In this document: piece by piece, positions 1 through 9,724 of the stretch
Position numbering within the stretch: position 1 is the first letter of the stretch
How the letters are laid out: each line of letters begins with the position of its first letter
Assembly (NCBI GenBank): GCA_036872755.1
Contig: JAVHNS010000016.1
Coordinates: 744,001 to 808,000, forward strand
DNA: 64,000 bases
Source of the DNA: Orbilia blumenaviensis
Taxonomy: Eukaryota; Ascomycota; Orbiliomycetes; Orbiliales; Orbiliaceae
Direction of reading: 5' to 3'
The notes under the pieces: model-generated
Seen by the model: the letters and a program-made list of their open reading frames with translations, nothing else
What the model was told of the DNA's origin: nothing
The model's database searches: none
Position numbers and translations under genes: made by a program

Positions 1-51
1 GTTGAAGCCGAGTTGAATACAATGTCGAAACCAAGCTAACTATTTCTTTAG
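1..51 (+). other. Partial intron of the GH55 gene
   Basis: The first 51 bases hold a branch site (GCTAAC at 35-40) and a TTTAG acceptor at 47-51. The window begins with GT by coincidence: GTTGAA is a poor donor, so the intron probably starts to the left. Confidence 0.7.
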
Positions 52-1785
52 GGCAATACCGACAGCCAGGGCATCTTTATGGACAATGGCTCAGGCGGTT
101 TTATGTCAGATCTCGTCTTCAGAGGCGGAAAAGTCGGTGCTTTCCTCGGTAATCAGCAGTTCACCACCCGTAACTTTGTCTTCGAAGGAGTCAAAACAGC
201 AATGGTTCTCAACTGGAACTGGGGCTGGACCTTCAAAAGCCTTGACATCAAAAATTGCGGAGTTGGTATCGATATGACAGCTGGAGGCGCCGAAGCCCAG
301 AGCGTTGGATCCGTCCTTGTCCTCGACAGCAAGATCTCTAATACTCCTATTGGCATCAAAACTGTTCATTCGGCTGCCAGTCAGCCTATTACCGGCGGTA
401 CTTTGGTCATTGATAATCTTTCCACCGATAACGTTCCAGTGATCGTTGCAAACAACGACGGAGGTGCAATCTTGGCCGGCTCTGGAGCTGCTACTAAGGT
501 CGAGAGCTGGGGCCAAGGTCGTGTCTATTCTCCAAACGGAGGAAGCCGCGTCCAAGCAGACCTCTTGCCAAAGCCACAGAAACCAGCTGCTCTTCTCGAT
601 AACAACGGCTATATCTTTGAACGGTCTCGTCCACAGTACGCTGACGTTCCAGCTTCTCAGATTGTTTCTGCTCGCTCAAACGGTGTAAAGGGTGATGGAG
701 TTACTGATGATACCGCCGCTCTTCAAGCCCTGATCAGCAACAATGTTGGCAAGGTCATCTTCCTTGACCATGGTGTTTACAAGCTCACATCTACTCTTTA
801 CATCCCACCAAACACCAAGATTGTCGGTGAGTGTTGGGCAACACTGATCTCTGAAGGCTCCTTCTTCGCCGACTCCAAGAACCCCAAGGTTGTCGTTCAG
901 GTCGGCAAGCCAGGCGAAGTTGGATCTGTCGAACTTTCGGATCTTGTTCTTGAAACCGCTGGCCCTGCCGGTGGCGCCATTGTCCTCGAGTGGAACATGG
1001 CAGATGCACCAGGAACAAAGGGAACCAATGGCATGTGGGATGTTCACATTCGTATTGGTGGTTCTGCCGGCACTAAGCTTCAGTCTGATCAGTGCAAGAA
1101 GAATCCCTCTGGCGATGGTACCCAAATCAACCACAACTGCGAGAGTGCTTTCATGCTCATGCACATTGGAAAGACTGGCTCTGTTTACATGGAAAACAAC
1201 TGGATCTGGACCTCTGACCACGAACTCGACCTCAACGACTTCAGCCAGATCACCATTTTCAGCGGCCGTGGCTTGTGGATCGAAACCCTAGAGGGCCCAG
1301 TCTGGGGCTATGCCACTGCTGCTGAACACAATGTAATGTATCAGTACCAGCTCACGAATACCAAAAACGTCTTCCTTGGTATGATCCAAACCGAAACCCC
1401 ATACTACCAGAGCAACCCCACCGTTTACCTTCCATATGATGTCAACCCAGCGTTTGAGGACCCCTTTTATGACTGCCCTGATAAGTCGCAAGGTTCTACC
1501 TGCGCTAAGTCTATCGGCTTCCGTGTCAAGGACTCTAAGGATATTTTGGTCTATGGTGCTGGATTGTACAGCTTCTTCGAAAATTATACACAAGAATGTC
1601 TAAAGACCCAAACCTGTCAAGATGATATGGTCTCCGTTGAAGGTAGCACCCAAAACTTCTTCATGTATAACTTAAATACTGTGGGCGTTAGCAACATGGT
1701 TAAAGTTAACGAGAAGAAAGTGGTGCCACAAGCGGAGAACCAGAACGGGTTCGCTTCAACAATTGCTCTCTTTGCGCAGCAGTAG
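52..1785 (+). CDS. Glucan 1,3-beta-glucosidase, GH55 (3' part)
   Basis: This is the last exon of a secreted exo-beta-1,3-glucanase of glycoside hydrolase family 55, which releases glucose or short sugars from beta-1,3-glucan such as fungal wall glucan or callose. The window shows 577 residues. The first visible codons follow an intron whose branch site (GCTAAC, 35-40) and acceptor (TTTAG, 47-51) are in view, and they read into the family's DSQGIFMDNGSGGF signature. The family's twin beta-helix pattern follows: a first half ending near residue 190, a linker, then a second helix opening at GVKGDGVTDDTAALQ. The stretch with AAEHNVMYQYQ carries the glutamate that I take to be the probable catalytic acid by comparison with other GH55 enzymes. 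Family members are about 750 residues or more, so the signal peptide and start lie left of position 1. The stop is TAG at 1783-1785. Confidence 0.93.
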   Translation, partial: GNTDSQGIFMDNGSGGFMSDLVFRGGKVGAFLGNQQFTTRNFVFEGVKTAMVLNWNWGWTFKSLDIKNCGVGIDMTAGGAEAQSVGSVLVLDSKISNTPIGIKTVHSAASQPITGGTLVIDNLSTDNVPVIVANNDGGAILAGSGAATKVESWGQGRVYSPNGGSRVQADLLPKPQKPAALLDNNGYIFERSRPQYADVPASQIVSARSNGVKGDGVTDDTAALQALISNNVGKVIFLDHGVYKLTSTLYIPPNTKIVGECWATLISEGSFFADSKNPKVVVQVGKPGEVGSVELSDLVLETAGPAGGAIVLEWNMADAPGTKGTNGMWDVHIRIGGSAGTKLQSDQCKKNPSGDGTQINHNCESAFMLMHIGKTGSVYMENNWIWTSDHELDLNDFSQITIFSGRGLWIETLEGPVWGYATAAEHNVMYQYQLTNTKNVFLGMIQTETPYYQSNPTVYLPYDVNPAFEDPFYDCPDKSQGSTCAKSIGFRVKDSKDILVYGAGLYSFFENYTQECLKTQTCQDDMVSVEGSTQNFFMYNLNTVGVSNMVKVNEKKVVPQAENQNGFASTIALFAQQ

Positions 1786-2336
1786 ACTGGTTGTGCATTG
1801 CAGAGGCAGTTTTATGAAGCAAAGGTTTTAGGGAAACCAAAACGACTTATGGATTAATTAAAATTTTCCTATGGGGACTTTATGGGATTTAAGGCAAATA
1901 TTTGGGGGTTTCTCCAGATATGATGATACAAGGAGGATATGGTGCTTTCCTTAGCTCAGTACCCTGGGCATTTCATAGCTCACTACTTTGATAGTAGCGA
2001 GCTGGGATCTTCATTTCGATGGCGTTTCAATTTTATTTCTGTTAACTTCTTTTCCTTTGTTGCATCTTAGCTGTACATACGTATCCCTCTGGGACCAGTG
2101 TTTCTATCAGCGTGCATACATATACCCAACGACTGTTCCTTTTTTTCATGAATGAACGAGTAATCAATTCATCTTTACGCGATTCAAGTAGAAAACCAGT
2201 AAAACTTTCTGTAGATCTTTTTAGTGAATGAAGACCATCTACCAGCCCTGAAAAACGCCCAGCAATGCTAATACAAGTTGAAACCAAATACCACCAGATA
2301 CATTATCGTACACAGTTCCACAGACTTCACGCCATT
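1786..2336. other. Convergent intergenic region
   Basis: This stretch separates the 3' ends of the GH55 gene (plus strand) and the Mpp6 gene (minus strand), so it should hold both 3' untranslated regions. I see no further gene in it. Confidence 0.6.
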
Positions 2337-3316
2337 TTAATATCTCCGCTGTTTTTTGATCGCTGGGCCATCGTATGCACCATGTTCCCGTTTTACGCTT
2401 CCACGCCCTGGCCTTGAGTGCCTACCTTTATTCCCTTTTGCTCCTGCATTTGGACAGTCTGATTTCCGATGACCTTTTTCGCCGCACCCAAAGCACTCCA
2501 TATCTGCGAAAGCATTCGCTGTTTGGGCCCGCCCGCCAATCTGTTTTAAATTTCGCAAGGTTTTATCGGCATCTTTCTCCTTCTTGAGGACTTTCGCAGC
2601 ACGTTTAGATTCTACGCGACGAAGAATCTCGGACTCTGATGCAGATGTGTCGTCTCCCGAGTCTGAGATATCGTCTTCCGAGTCTTCGGTCGATTTCTTC
2701 TCTAATACTGGCGCCGTACGGCCGCCGAAATATCGTCTCACAGGTGCTGCAGGTTCTACGTCTTCTTCTTCTTCATCATCACTACTGTCTCCATGCGGCT
2801 GTTCGCTATTCCACCGTGTGTTTCCTGCCATAAAGACCTTTACACCGCCGACCATCTCGCCTCCGCCACGGATTTCGTTAGCACGTTCGGAAGCCGGTAG
2901 AGAAAGGGACCATCTTTCCGCAGCACCAAAAGCTGTTGAATTTATAGCGGCTTCGCGCCTGGATGATTCGAGGGCCTGTGCCGCAAGGATCGCGGATCGA
3001 GACACGCGGTTTGCGGTAGACGAAGATTTCGATTTTGAAGTATCGGACGGGGAAGTTGAGGATGGTGAATGTTTTGAAGGAGAGTTTTTGGATGTCGCTG
3101 ACGATGGTCCTGAAGAGAGTGGTTTTTGCATGAACTGAATTGTGTATTTAATTGACCTATGTTAGTTTTTTTCTTGATATAGCGCAGGTTGTAGTTGAAT
3201 AATCTAGAAAAAGGGTGGGGGGGGGGGGGGGAGGGTTGGGAGGGAAAACGGACTTTCATATTAAGAAGACGAGAGGAAACAGGCTTTGAGGCCTGCGATC
3301 CTGATGTGGACGCCAT
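2337..3316 (-). CDS. mpp6: Nuclear exosome cofactor Mpp6 with C-terminal zinc knuckle
   Basis: The gene encodes an M-phase phosphoprotein 6 homologue, a small RNA-binding cofactor that docks on the nuclear exosome and helps it process and degrade RNA. Exons are 3316-3254 and 3134-2337, giving 286 residues. The key sign is the N-terminal signature SSRLLNMK|FM, which matches yeast Mpp6 SSRVMNMKFM. It is split by a 119-base phase-0 intron (donor GTCCGT, acceptor TTCAG, poly-C inside). Reading only the downstream ATG at 3131 would lose the signature. The body is disordered and acidic/serine-rich. Near the C terminus is a CCHC knuckle (CFGCGEKGHRKSDC, CX2CX4HX4C), followed by a basic tail ending KKQRRY. 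Yeast and human Mpp6 have no such knuckle. I chose the ATG at 3316 because it sits just before the signature; an in-frame ATG at 3433 would add 39 residues. Confidence 0.85.
3217..3231. repeat. Poly-G tract of 15 inside the mpp6 intron
   Basis: Fifteen consecutive G on the plus strand appear as a C-run in the sense strand of the mpp6 intron. Such a tract is prone to length change. Confidence 0.95.
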
Positions 3317-4806
3317 GATGAAAAGCGATTCTGTGGGGAGGGAGTATGTCCTGGTCCTAGTAGTTATGCCCGTTCGCAAGTCGTTGGCCTTTGAAGATTT
3401 TCGTTCGAGATGGCGCGCGTGCTTGTCGCTCAAATAACTCGGGTTGCTCGATTGGGATTAATGACCGCTGAGTCAGCATATAAAATGCAACATATACAAC
3501 GCAATATGTGTATAGATGGATTCGAGGCTACGGTATAGACTACGTTCAATCCGAGGTCTACATAAGTATGCTGCGAGTGTGTCCAGTTACAAAACCCAGC
3601 TTCGAGGGAAGTTTGATCAAAGAAAAATCTGTGATATCTCCAAAGTTAGAGTATCATAATCCGGGAACATAGTCTGGCTAACCAGTTGCATTGTCCGTCG
3701 ATACACACCATAAAATTGAGATAACTTTACTAGAATTCTACTACTAGGCCGAGGACAACCAAAACTATTGTTATTTTTGGTGCAACCAATCCAAAATGTG
3801 ATCCGAATAAAAAGATTTACTAAATATCAAAACTACCTTTGAAGTGCTCTATTTGAAAGGCCTTAGTAGATAAAACTGCATCCAGCCACGGGACCGGATG
3901 GTTGAGAGGTCATTTCATCATAACAGATGCAACAGCTCGCACAAATTATAGAATATTATTGAGAGTACATAACTATCTTAGCTTAATTCGCCTTGCTACA
4001 TATGCAGAGGGTTCCTCTCGCTGGACACCTCGAAAGAGCTAGCGTAGTTAACTGTCGCGAGTCACCTTCCGGCATATAACTCATATATTCTAGCTAGCCC
4101 CAATCCTGAATTGTACCAACACGATGCATGTTACGCAAGCCAACACGTGTGGAAAGAATCTCCCTAGACAAAGAGCCCACCTGCTCTGCGTTGCATTTTG
4201 TGGTTTTCGGACAAGGCTGCGATATCGCGAACTGCTCTGGTGCCGAGATTGCGATTGCGACACTGCATAGTCGGGGCTGAATTAATTTACAAGGATATAG
4301 ATATCTATACAGGCAGATTAATTCACAAAATAAACCAGTAAATAAGCAGTTTTCGGCTCTTAGACGGAAAACGCGTTCGTTTTCTGCGGCCTCTTCCAAG
4401 GATAATTTGCATGAACAGTAAGGTTGCACAGCTAGCGCTTCAGGCCGTGGCCTCGCGAGCCATAGAGCTTGTATCAGCCTCGTTGCATTGTCAACGCACA
4501 GTTAACCAACATTAGGATAATTAAAGCAAATATACATTCGTACACCTATAAGATTGGTTTGCGGAAATAGTTGTATACAGCCGACTTCGGCTGCAGAATG
4601 CATGATGCTGTTTAGCCAGCAAAATGCCGCGTCGATGAATTGGGCTGGACTGCTCTTTTAAGGCTGTCGAAGCTTGTATATGACATGTAGGGTCCGCATG
4701 AGATTTTCTCCTGCAGGAAACATTATTGAATTGTGGTACTAGTATTCAACTATCTAAAAGGTATCCAAAGAAAAAAAACGCCTGACAAATTCTTCGACTC
4801 ATAAAA
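3317..4806. other. Divergent intergenic region, no gene seen
   Basis: About 1.5 kb lie between the divergent mpp6 and 2EXR-type genes. Short open frames here, for example 4094-4429 on the minus strand, lack a signal peptide, splice support or recognisable domain. The region presumably contains both promoters. Confidence 0.55.
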
Positions 4807-6110
4807 ATGGAGGGCTCTACGAATAAGAAATCAACACTCCCACAGGCCATAGAAACAGGTACTCCCTTGCTCTTTAGACTTCCCCGAGAAGTCCGGGACG
4901 AGATGTACAAATATACTTTAAAGAACGCCGTTACAGCCTTGTGCATAAGCGACCTCGAACGAATATACGAACGTCACCCCCACAGCACACCATTTGCGCA
5001 AGATTTTGGCCTGCCCAGGCTCCAAATTAGCCTTCACCTCGTAAATAGACAGTTACATGACGAGGTTTCATCTTTCTTTTATTCACGAACGGTTTTTCCG
5101 ATTAGGGTCATCGTTGGCCCCGCGGATATTTATACATATGCGCGAGGACATCAGCATAGCTTTTTTGCGCGCTATATAGCTCCCTGGGAGGATATATCGT
5201 TCGAGTGGGTGGCGGGTACTAAGTACGCTTCTTTTATTCCTTTTTCTCCTTGAGCCCGGGGAGCTTAGTATAATATCGTATTCAATTATGTACAACTTGT
5301 TAAGCTGTCGGCAAATACAGGAACGGTAGCTATAGAACCGGCTCAGCGGTCCAAAGTCGGATACAGAGCACGTACATCGGAGAGAATGATATAATACGTT
5401 ACCCGTCTCCGCGATATCGTCACTTAATACGCCATGTCAGGATCGAAATCATCGATCTCAGCAGCATATTATACCCATGCTCGACATGGGCTCAAGCGCT
5501 TCACAAACAGGCCGTTCGTGATCCAGCAACGGGGAATTCCTACACTGCGTCTAGTATTCCTTCGTGGAAGCGTGAAGGGATGAACGCTATTTCTGGGAAG
5601 AATTATTTTGACGATAACGTCGTTTGGTATCTGAGGCAGACGCCTGCCGACGGTGAAGTAAATCCCGAGCAGGAGGGGCCGAGAGTTCGGGCGTTACTGA
5701 TGCCCTTTGCCTGCCGGCTTGAAAATATTCTCCAGGACGCAGCTGCGGATGTTAAAAAGGACATTAGAGTAATATCACGGCCACCTGAAAACGGGGATGA
5801 AGGGCTTGAACATAAGGTCGCCTATTTTAAAGAGCTAATAGAACTATCCTACCCTTTCACGAGGGGCCGGGGAGAATTCGAAATCTTGACAACTTTGGAT
5901 ATAAAGTCCAGTCTAACAAGTGAGGAGGAAACACTAAGGTATAAAAGACTTGCATCTGAGGTTATCGAGAATTGCTCTAGAAGCCCGGGATTCACGCCAG
6001 ATGTCGAGGAAGGGTTTAGGAGCGTAAGGATAACAAAGGGCCACAACCAAGGGTACTGGGAAATACGAAACGGTATTCTATATGTAGGGCGTGGACGCAG
6101 CTTTCTGTAG
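4807..6110 (+). CDS. 2EXR-type hypothetical protein
   Basis: This is a member of the large Pezizomycotina-specific group of proteins that open with an F-box-like 2EXR motif; their molecular role is unknown to me. Proposed exons are 4807-5222 and 5321-6110, giving 401 residues. The motif LLFRLPREVRDEMYKY sits at about residues 21-36. The second half restarts with YPSPRYRHLIRHVRIEIID, a phrase common in this group. The exons lie in different frames and are joined across a 98-base intron with donor GTACGC and acceptor TACAG; the phase fits (AA|G). The frame upstream of 5580 is open from 5304, so the visible ATG at 5580 is not the real start. If the weak donor is wrong, the gene could instead be frameshifted and inactive. 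Confidence 0.6.
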
Positions 6111-8335
6111 CTGATCTTTAACCTAACAGAGCTTTATTACTACCTAGTTACATATTATACCAAGACCCTCTTCCAATAAGTGACAAGTATGTATTATAAT
6201 CAGCTTGAAGTCGTCGCAGGATATCATTATCAAAATGCACACCCCCACGTACCTACAAACTAAGTATATAAAGTTTTAATACACTATCAATAAGTCAAGA
6301 AGCTGCGGTAAACGTGGTTCTGGAGAACTGACAGGAGGATATATCTCCTCCAGAGCTACAGATATGGGGCTGGGATCATATCCCAAGCCCCAGGATGAAC
6401 GAAATTGATGTGGTCGCCCACACACACCATTCAGGCTGGTTTTATTTCTTGGTTTTCCTTTCCACCACAACCACATGGCTTGGTGACAAGTCGGTATTCA
6501 AGCTCGTGCGGCCGTAAATTATCGGCCGCGAGCCACTTGGGAGCACTGCGAATCTATGGGGGAAATTCCCCCCACAAGTCGCTCCCTCCACCTGAGGGAA
6601 GCAACCACTCTAAAAGAATATTGTTAGCGGTACGCTCACCTAAGATACTCAATATGGACGAGAACATACACGAACGACCCGGTCAAGCGATATGCATAAC
6701 CATGCCGCCAAACTCCCGCTTGTCTGGACGGTGGCCACTTTGGGAAGTATGTCGCCATAGGGCAGGGCGATATGCCCATGCCCTCAACATGCGTCTAAAA
6801 GTGGGTCACGGATTGTAGCACCTTAATGTCTGCTCGTTTGATTTACCTTCCGAGGGGCCATGTAGTTCCTTACTCGAAGCCGGCTCTGTGGTCTTGGGGA
6901 TCCCTCTTTGGGATTTGAAAAGGTATGATGGGAGTGAGTCGGAAATGGATCATGCCATATCCTCCGTTTTGTCAACAAGTCCTCCCTAAAGCCCCCCCCA
7001 AGATTTGCCTGTTTCTTGTTGGGGATATATATGTAGATACTGCCCGATTTGTTCCGCTCATCAGCTGCTGTGAAGTCGTGAAGGAATTCGAGAATATGTC
7101 AAGGAGGGATAGTATGTGTATATAGATAATTCCATTGGTTTGTGGAAGTCAAGCAGGGTATGTGACTTTTATCATCTGCCGAAATCGAGATGCAAAGATG
7201 CCCCCCGTGGTCTCTGAAGCGGTTGGGGTCCAGATACGCAACTCTCTCCGAGTAATTCTGACTTTTCATCTTTTGTCATAGGTTGGTGGTGTCATTTGGT
7301 AACCAACCGGGGATGTATATGATATCAATATCCCCCGAGCTTCCTCCTCCTCCCGGGAATTTATCATATTGATCCATTTGAATGAAATCAACAATTCACT
7401 CTGCACGTTGTAGGCCACGTCAAGCCGAACGAAACCCCCCTCTTCATCGTACTTCAACACAGTATCTTCCCGATGGCATGGACTAATCCATTGCCATGTA
7501 TGACTATATATGTGGGTTTGCCCTCGCCATAGATTATCGAGCATCCGGAGCTGGCGATTTGGCAAGAGTTCATCTCACCGGAGCTTGCTTTTTGCTTCTC
7601 TCGAATCTCGAGATGTCGTAGTGGTATAAACTTTTATATAAGTAGTGTCCAAGGGCCTGCTTTGTATATCTCGATGATATATGGCTGGCCTCATGGAGAT
7701 CTCGTGGCACCGACGCGCCGATGTGGGCTGCGTGCGTGGTAAACGGTTGTGCTACCAACATATCATGTAGCGTAGGTGCTATGTAAATAGGTAGGTAGAT
7801 AGGTAGTTAGGTGGAATCGTGTAACGAATGCTTTAATGAGGAGCGGGAGGGAGTATATAAAGAGCGTGAGATGATGAGGATGAGGAATAGGGTGATAGAT
7901 ACTAGAGGAGCGTGATGAGGATTGCTGAGACGCGATGACGACGATGGTGATGATGATGGTTGGGAGAAAGCGTGATGAAGCCAGATAGATAGGTAGGCAG
8001 ATGAAGAGGACGTGAAAGAATAGATAAAGAAGATGAAGACGTGAAGTACTACTTATAGGTAGGTACCTCTTAGTCAATAGAGGGTCGAGGGAAACGTGCA
8101 ACAACACTGTCATAAGCTCCTTCTAAGTCTGTGTTGCGTTGTATTTCCCAACCAATCACAGCGCTCCCAAACCAAGACCACCCAAAACATGGACCGTTGA
8201 TATCACCGAGATTCCGACTTCTCAGTTGTTTGCAAAAAAACCCTCTTCGTCGAGCCATTCGACGACCGCCAAAACATCCCCTTCGATACAAACACCCAAT
8301 TGAGCCTTCCTCACGGCTCTCCGATATACAAAACA
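6111..8335. other. Gene-poor stretch with one possible relic
   Basis: No intact gene is visible in 2.2 kb. On the minus strand 7266-7761 is protein-like and is listed separately. From 7763 to about 8060 the DNA is rich in short GATGA and TAGG words, and 7786-7813 is an imperfect TAGG repeat. The last 200 bases should hold the NDUFS6 promoter. Confidence 0.5.
7266..7761 (-). pseudogene. Possible F-box-like relic or unresolved gene
   Basis: Two minus-strand open frames look like protein. The first, 7761-7579, includes SSRYTKQALGHYLYKSLYHY, which resembles the end of an F-box (a helix ending in a YKSL-like motif). It stops at a donor-like GTGAGA. The second, 7550-7266, reads RMLDNLWRGQTHIYSHTWQW onward with well-mixed residues and a stop. 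The only phase-compatible join I can find is a 28-base gap (7578-7551), too short for a normal fungal intron, and no complete F-box lies upstream. I therefore regard it as a decayed or fragmentary gene. An undetected longer intron or a sequencing error could also explain it. Confidence 0.3.
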
Positions 8336-9178
8336 ATGATGCTCCGTCAGCTACCGCGTACCCTTCGCCTCCGGGCATCGAACCCGTCTACCCTCCTCCT
8401 TCTCCGAGCTTCGTCGACTTCTTCTGCAACACCAGCGAAAGAGACCTCTGTCGACCCCGCTACTACCACAACCGGTGCTGCTGTCGCAGGCGCCACTGTT
8501 GATATTTTGGAGCTGCAGGCGAATCAGGCGCCGAATAGGAAGCTGACATGGGCGAGGAGCCAGCAGCCGCGGGCGGAGGCAATGACGGGGCCGAGGTTTG
8601 AGCAGACGGATTTGGCGTTGCAGGTATGCCAGTCATCCTTTGCGTTTTATGTTACAGCTGGGAAGATAAGGGGATGGTGGTGTATTTTGGGAAATAGATG
8701 GGCTAATATACATGGGTTTTTTGGGGGAATAGCCACGGCCGATGGCAGCTATAGAACTAATTCATGAGGAACCTGTGCGGTTTGTGCATGAGCATGTGGT
8801 TGTTTGCGACGGTGGTATGTTCACTCCTTTTTTTATTTTTCTCTGTTGTCATATCTTATGATTTGAGTTCCTTGAAGGGTTGGTTCAATATGCTAATGAG
8901 TTTCTCTTGGTTTTAAATTTTTATAGGTGGCGGACCATTGGGCCATCCTAAGATCTATATCAATGTTGATAAGCCAGAGGTTGTACCTTGCGGATACTGT
9001 GGATTGCCGTTTGTACGTTTTATCCTATTCCCGGCCTTTCACATCTATAAAAGTGGATATGGGAAAGGCTATCAGCTTGTATTGATTTTGCTAACGATTG
9101 TAGGCGCATATACACAACAAGGCTGCGATTGTGGCGAATGGACAGGGAAGTCATGGGGAGTATGTTATTCTGGATTAG
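8336..9178 (+). CDS. Mitochondrial complex I zinc-finger subunit (NDUFS6 type)
   Basis: This nuclear gene encodes the CHCC zinc-finger subunit of respiratory NADH:ubiquinone oxidoreductase, homologous to human NDUFS6, located in the peripheral arm in the mitochondrial matrix. Exons are 8336-8623, 8733-8814, 8927-9012 and 9104-9178, giving 176 residues. The N terminus is Arg/Ser/Thr-rich with no acidic residue for about 35 positions ([15 protein letters not shown]...), as expected for a mitochondrial presequence. The zinc ligands are all present: the Cys in VVVCDGGGG, the His in LGHPKIYIN, and CGYC. All donors fit GTATGY or GTACGT, and the last intron has a GCTAAC branch site. The start is one of two adjacent ATGs; the first is used. 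The upstream in-frame reading to 8300 lacks a good ATG. Confidence 0.92.
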
Positions 9179-9536
9179 AGGATTGTGGTACTCTGTGTAT
9201 AGGACATATGGAGATGGTGTACATAATAGAAATACGAGGTTTCTTTTTTTTTTGCCCTTTTTTTTTTAATGAACTGATCTCTAGCTCTTGTGCTTTATTT
9301 ACGTAGGTGATATATCCATCAGAGTATATATATACTTAAGTACTTATCCCGCGAGTGAACAGATACATATCGGGTTGATGAGAACCGGGGGGGAAGAATG
9401 AGGCTTAAATTTGGGCTGACGGCTAAAAGTGATGCGTTGCGCGTGTGGTTTCCGCCCCATCGATTGGATTACCGTTCGCGTCTTTCCTCCCCCAAGCTCG
9501 CTTTTGCGCCTTCTCACTTTTTTTTCTTTTCTGTCG

Positions 9537-9540
<4 letters not shown>

Positions 9541-9572
<32 letters not shown>
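9541..9572. repeat. Poly-T tract of 32
   Basis: Thirty-two consecutive T lie about 150 bases upstream of the Vps75-like ATG. Long T-runs in fungal promoters commonly disfavour nucleosomes; whether this one does so is inference. Confidence 0.95.
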
Positions 9573-9575
<3 letters not shown>

Positions 9576-9660
9576 TTCAACTTTTTACCTCTAGCTGCGC
9601 TCTAAGCCCTCTGCATCTTACCATCCGCCTTTTTCATTAGCAATTATTCACGAATCCGAC

Positions 9661-9675
9661 AAAAAAAAAAAAAAA
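9661..9675. repeat. Poly-A tract of 15
   Basis: Fifteen consecutive A, followed by GAAGAAGAGGAAG, lie in the presumed 5' leader of the Vps75-like gene. Confidence 0.9.
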
Positions 9676-9724
9676 GAAGAAGAGGAAGCAGTTCTTTTCG
9701 AGAAGAAAGGGAAACCACTAAATC

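Larger units (their letters stand above)
9179..9724. other. Promoter region of the Vps75-like gene
   Basis: The 546 bases between NDUFS6 and the Vps75-like gene contain a 32-base T-run and a 15-base A-run. No gene is seen. Confidence 0.6.

Noticed and set aside
4094..4429. 111-codon cysteine-containing minus-strand frame
   Set aside because: No signal peptide, no ordered domain, no splice partners; likely chance.
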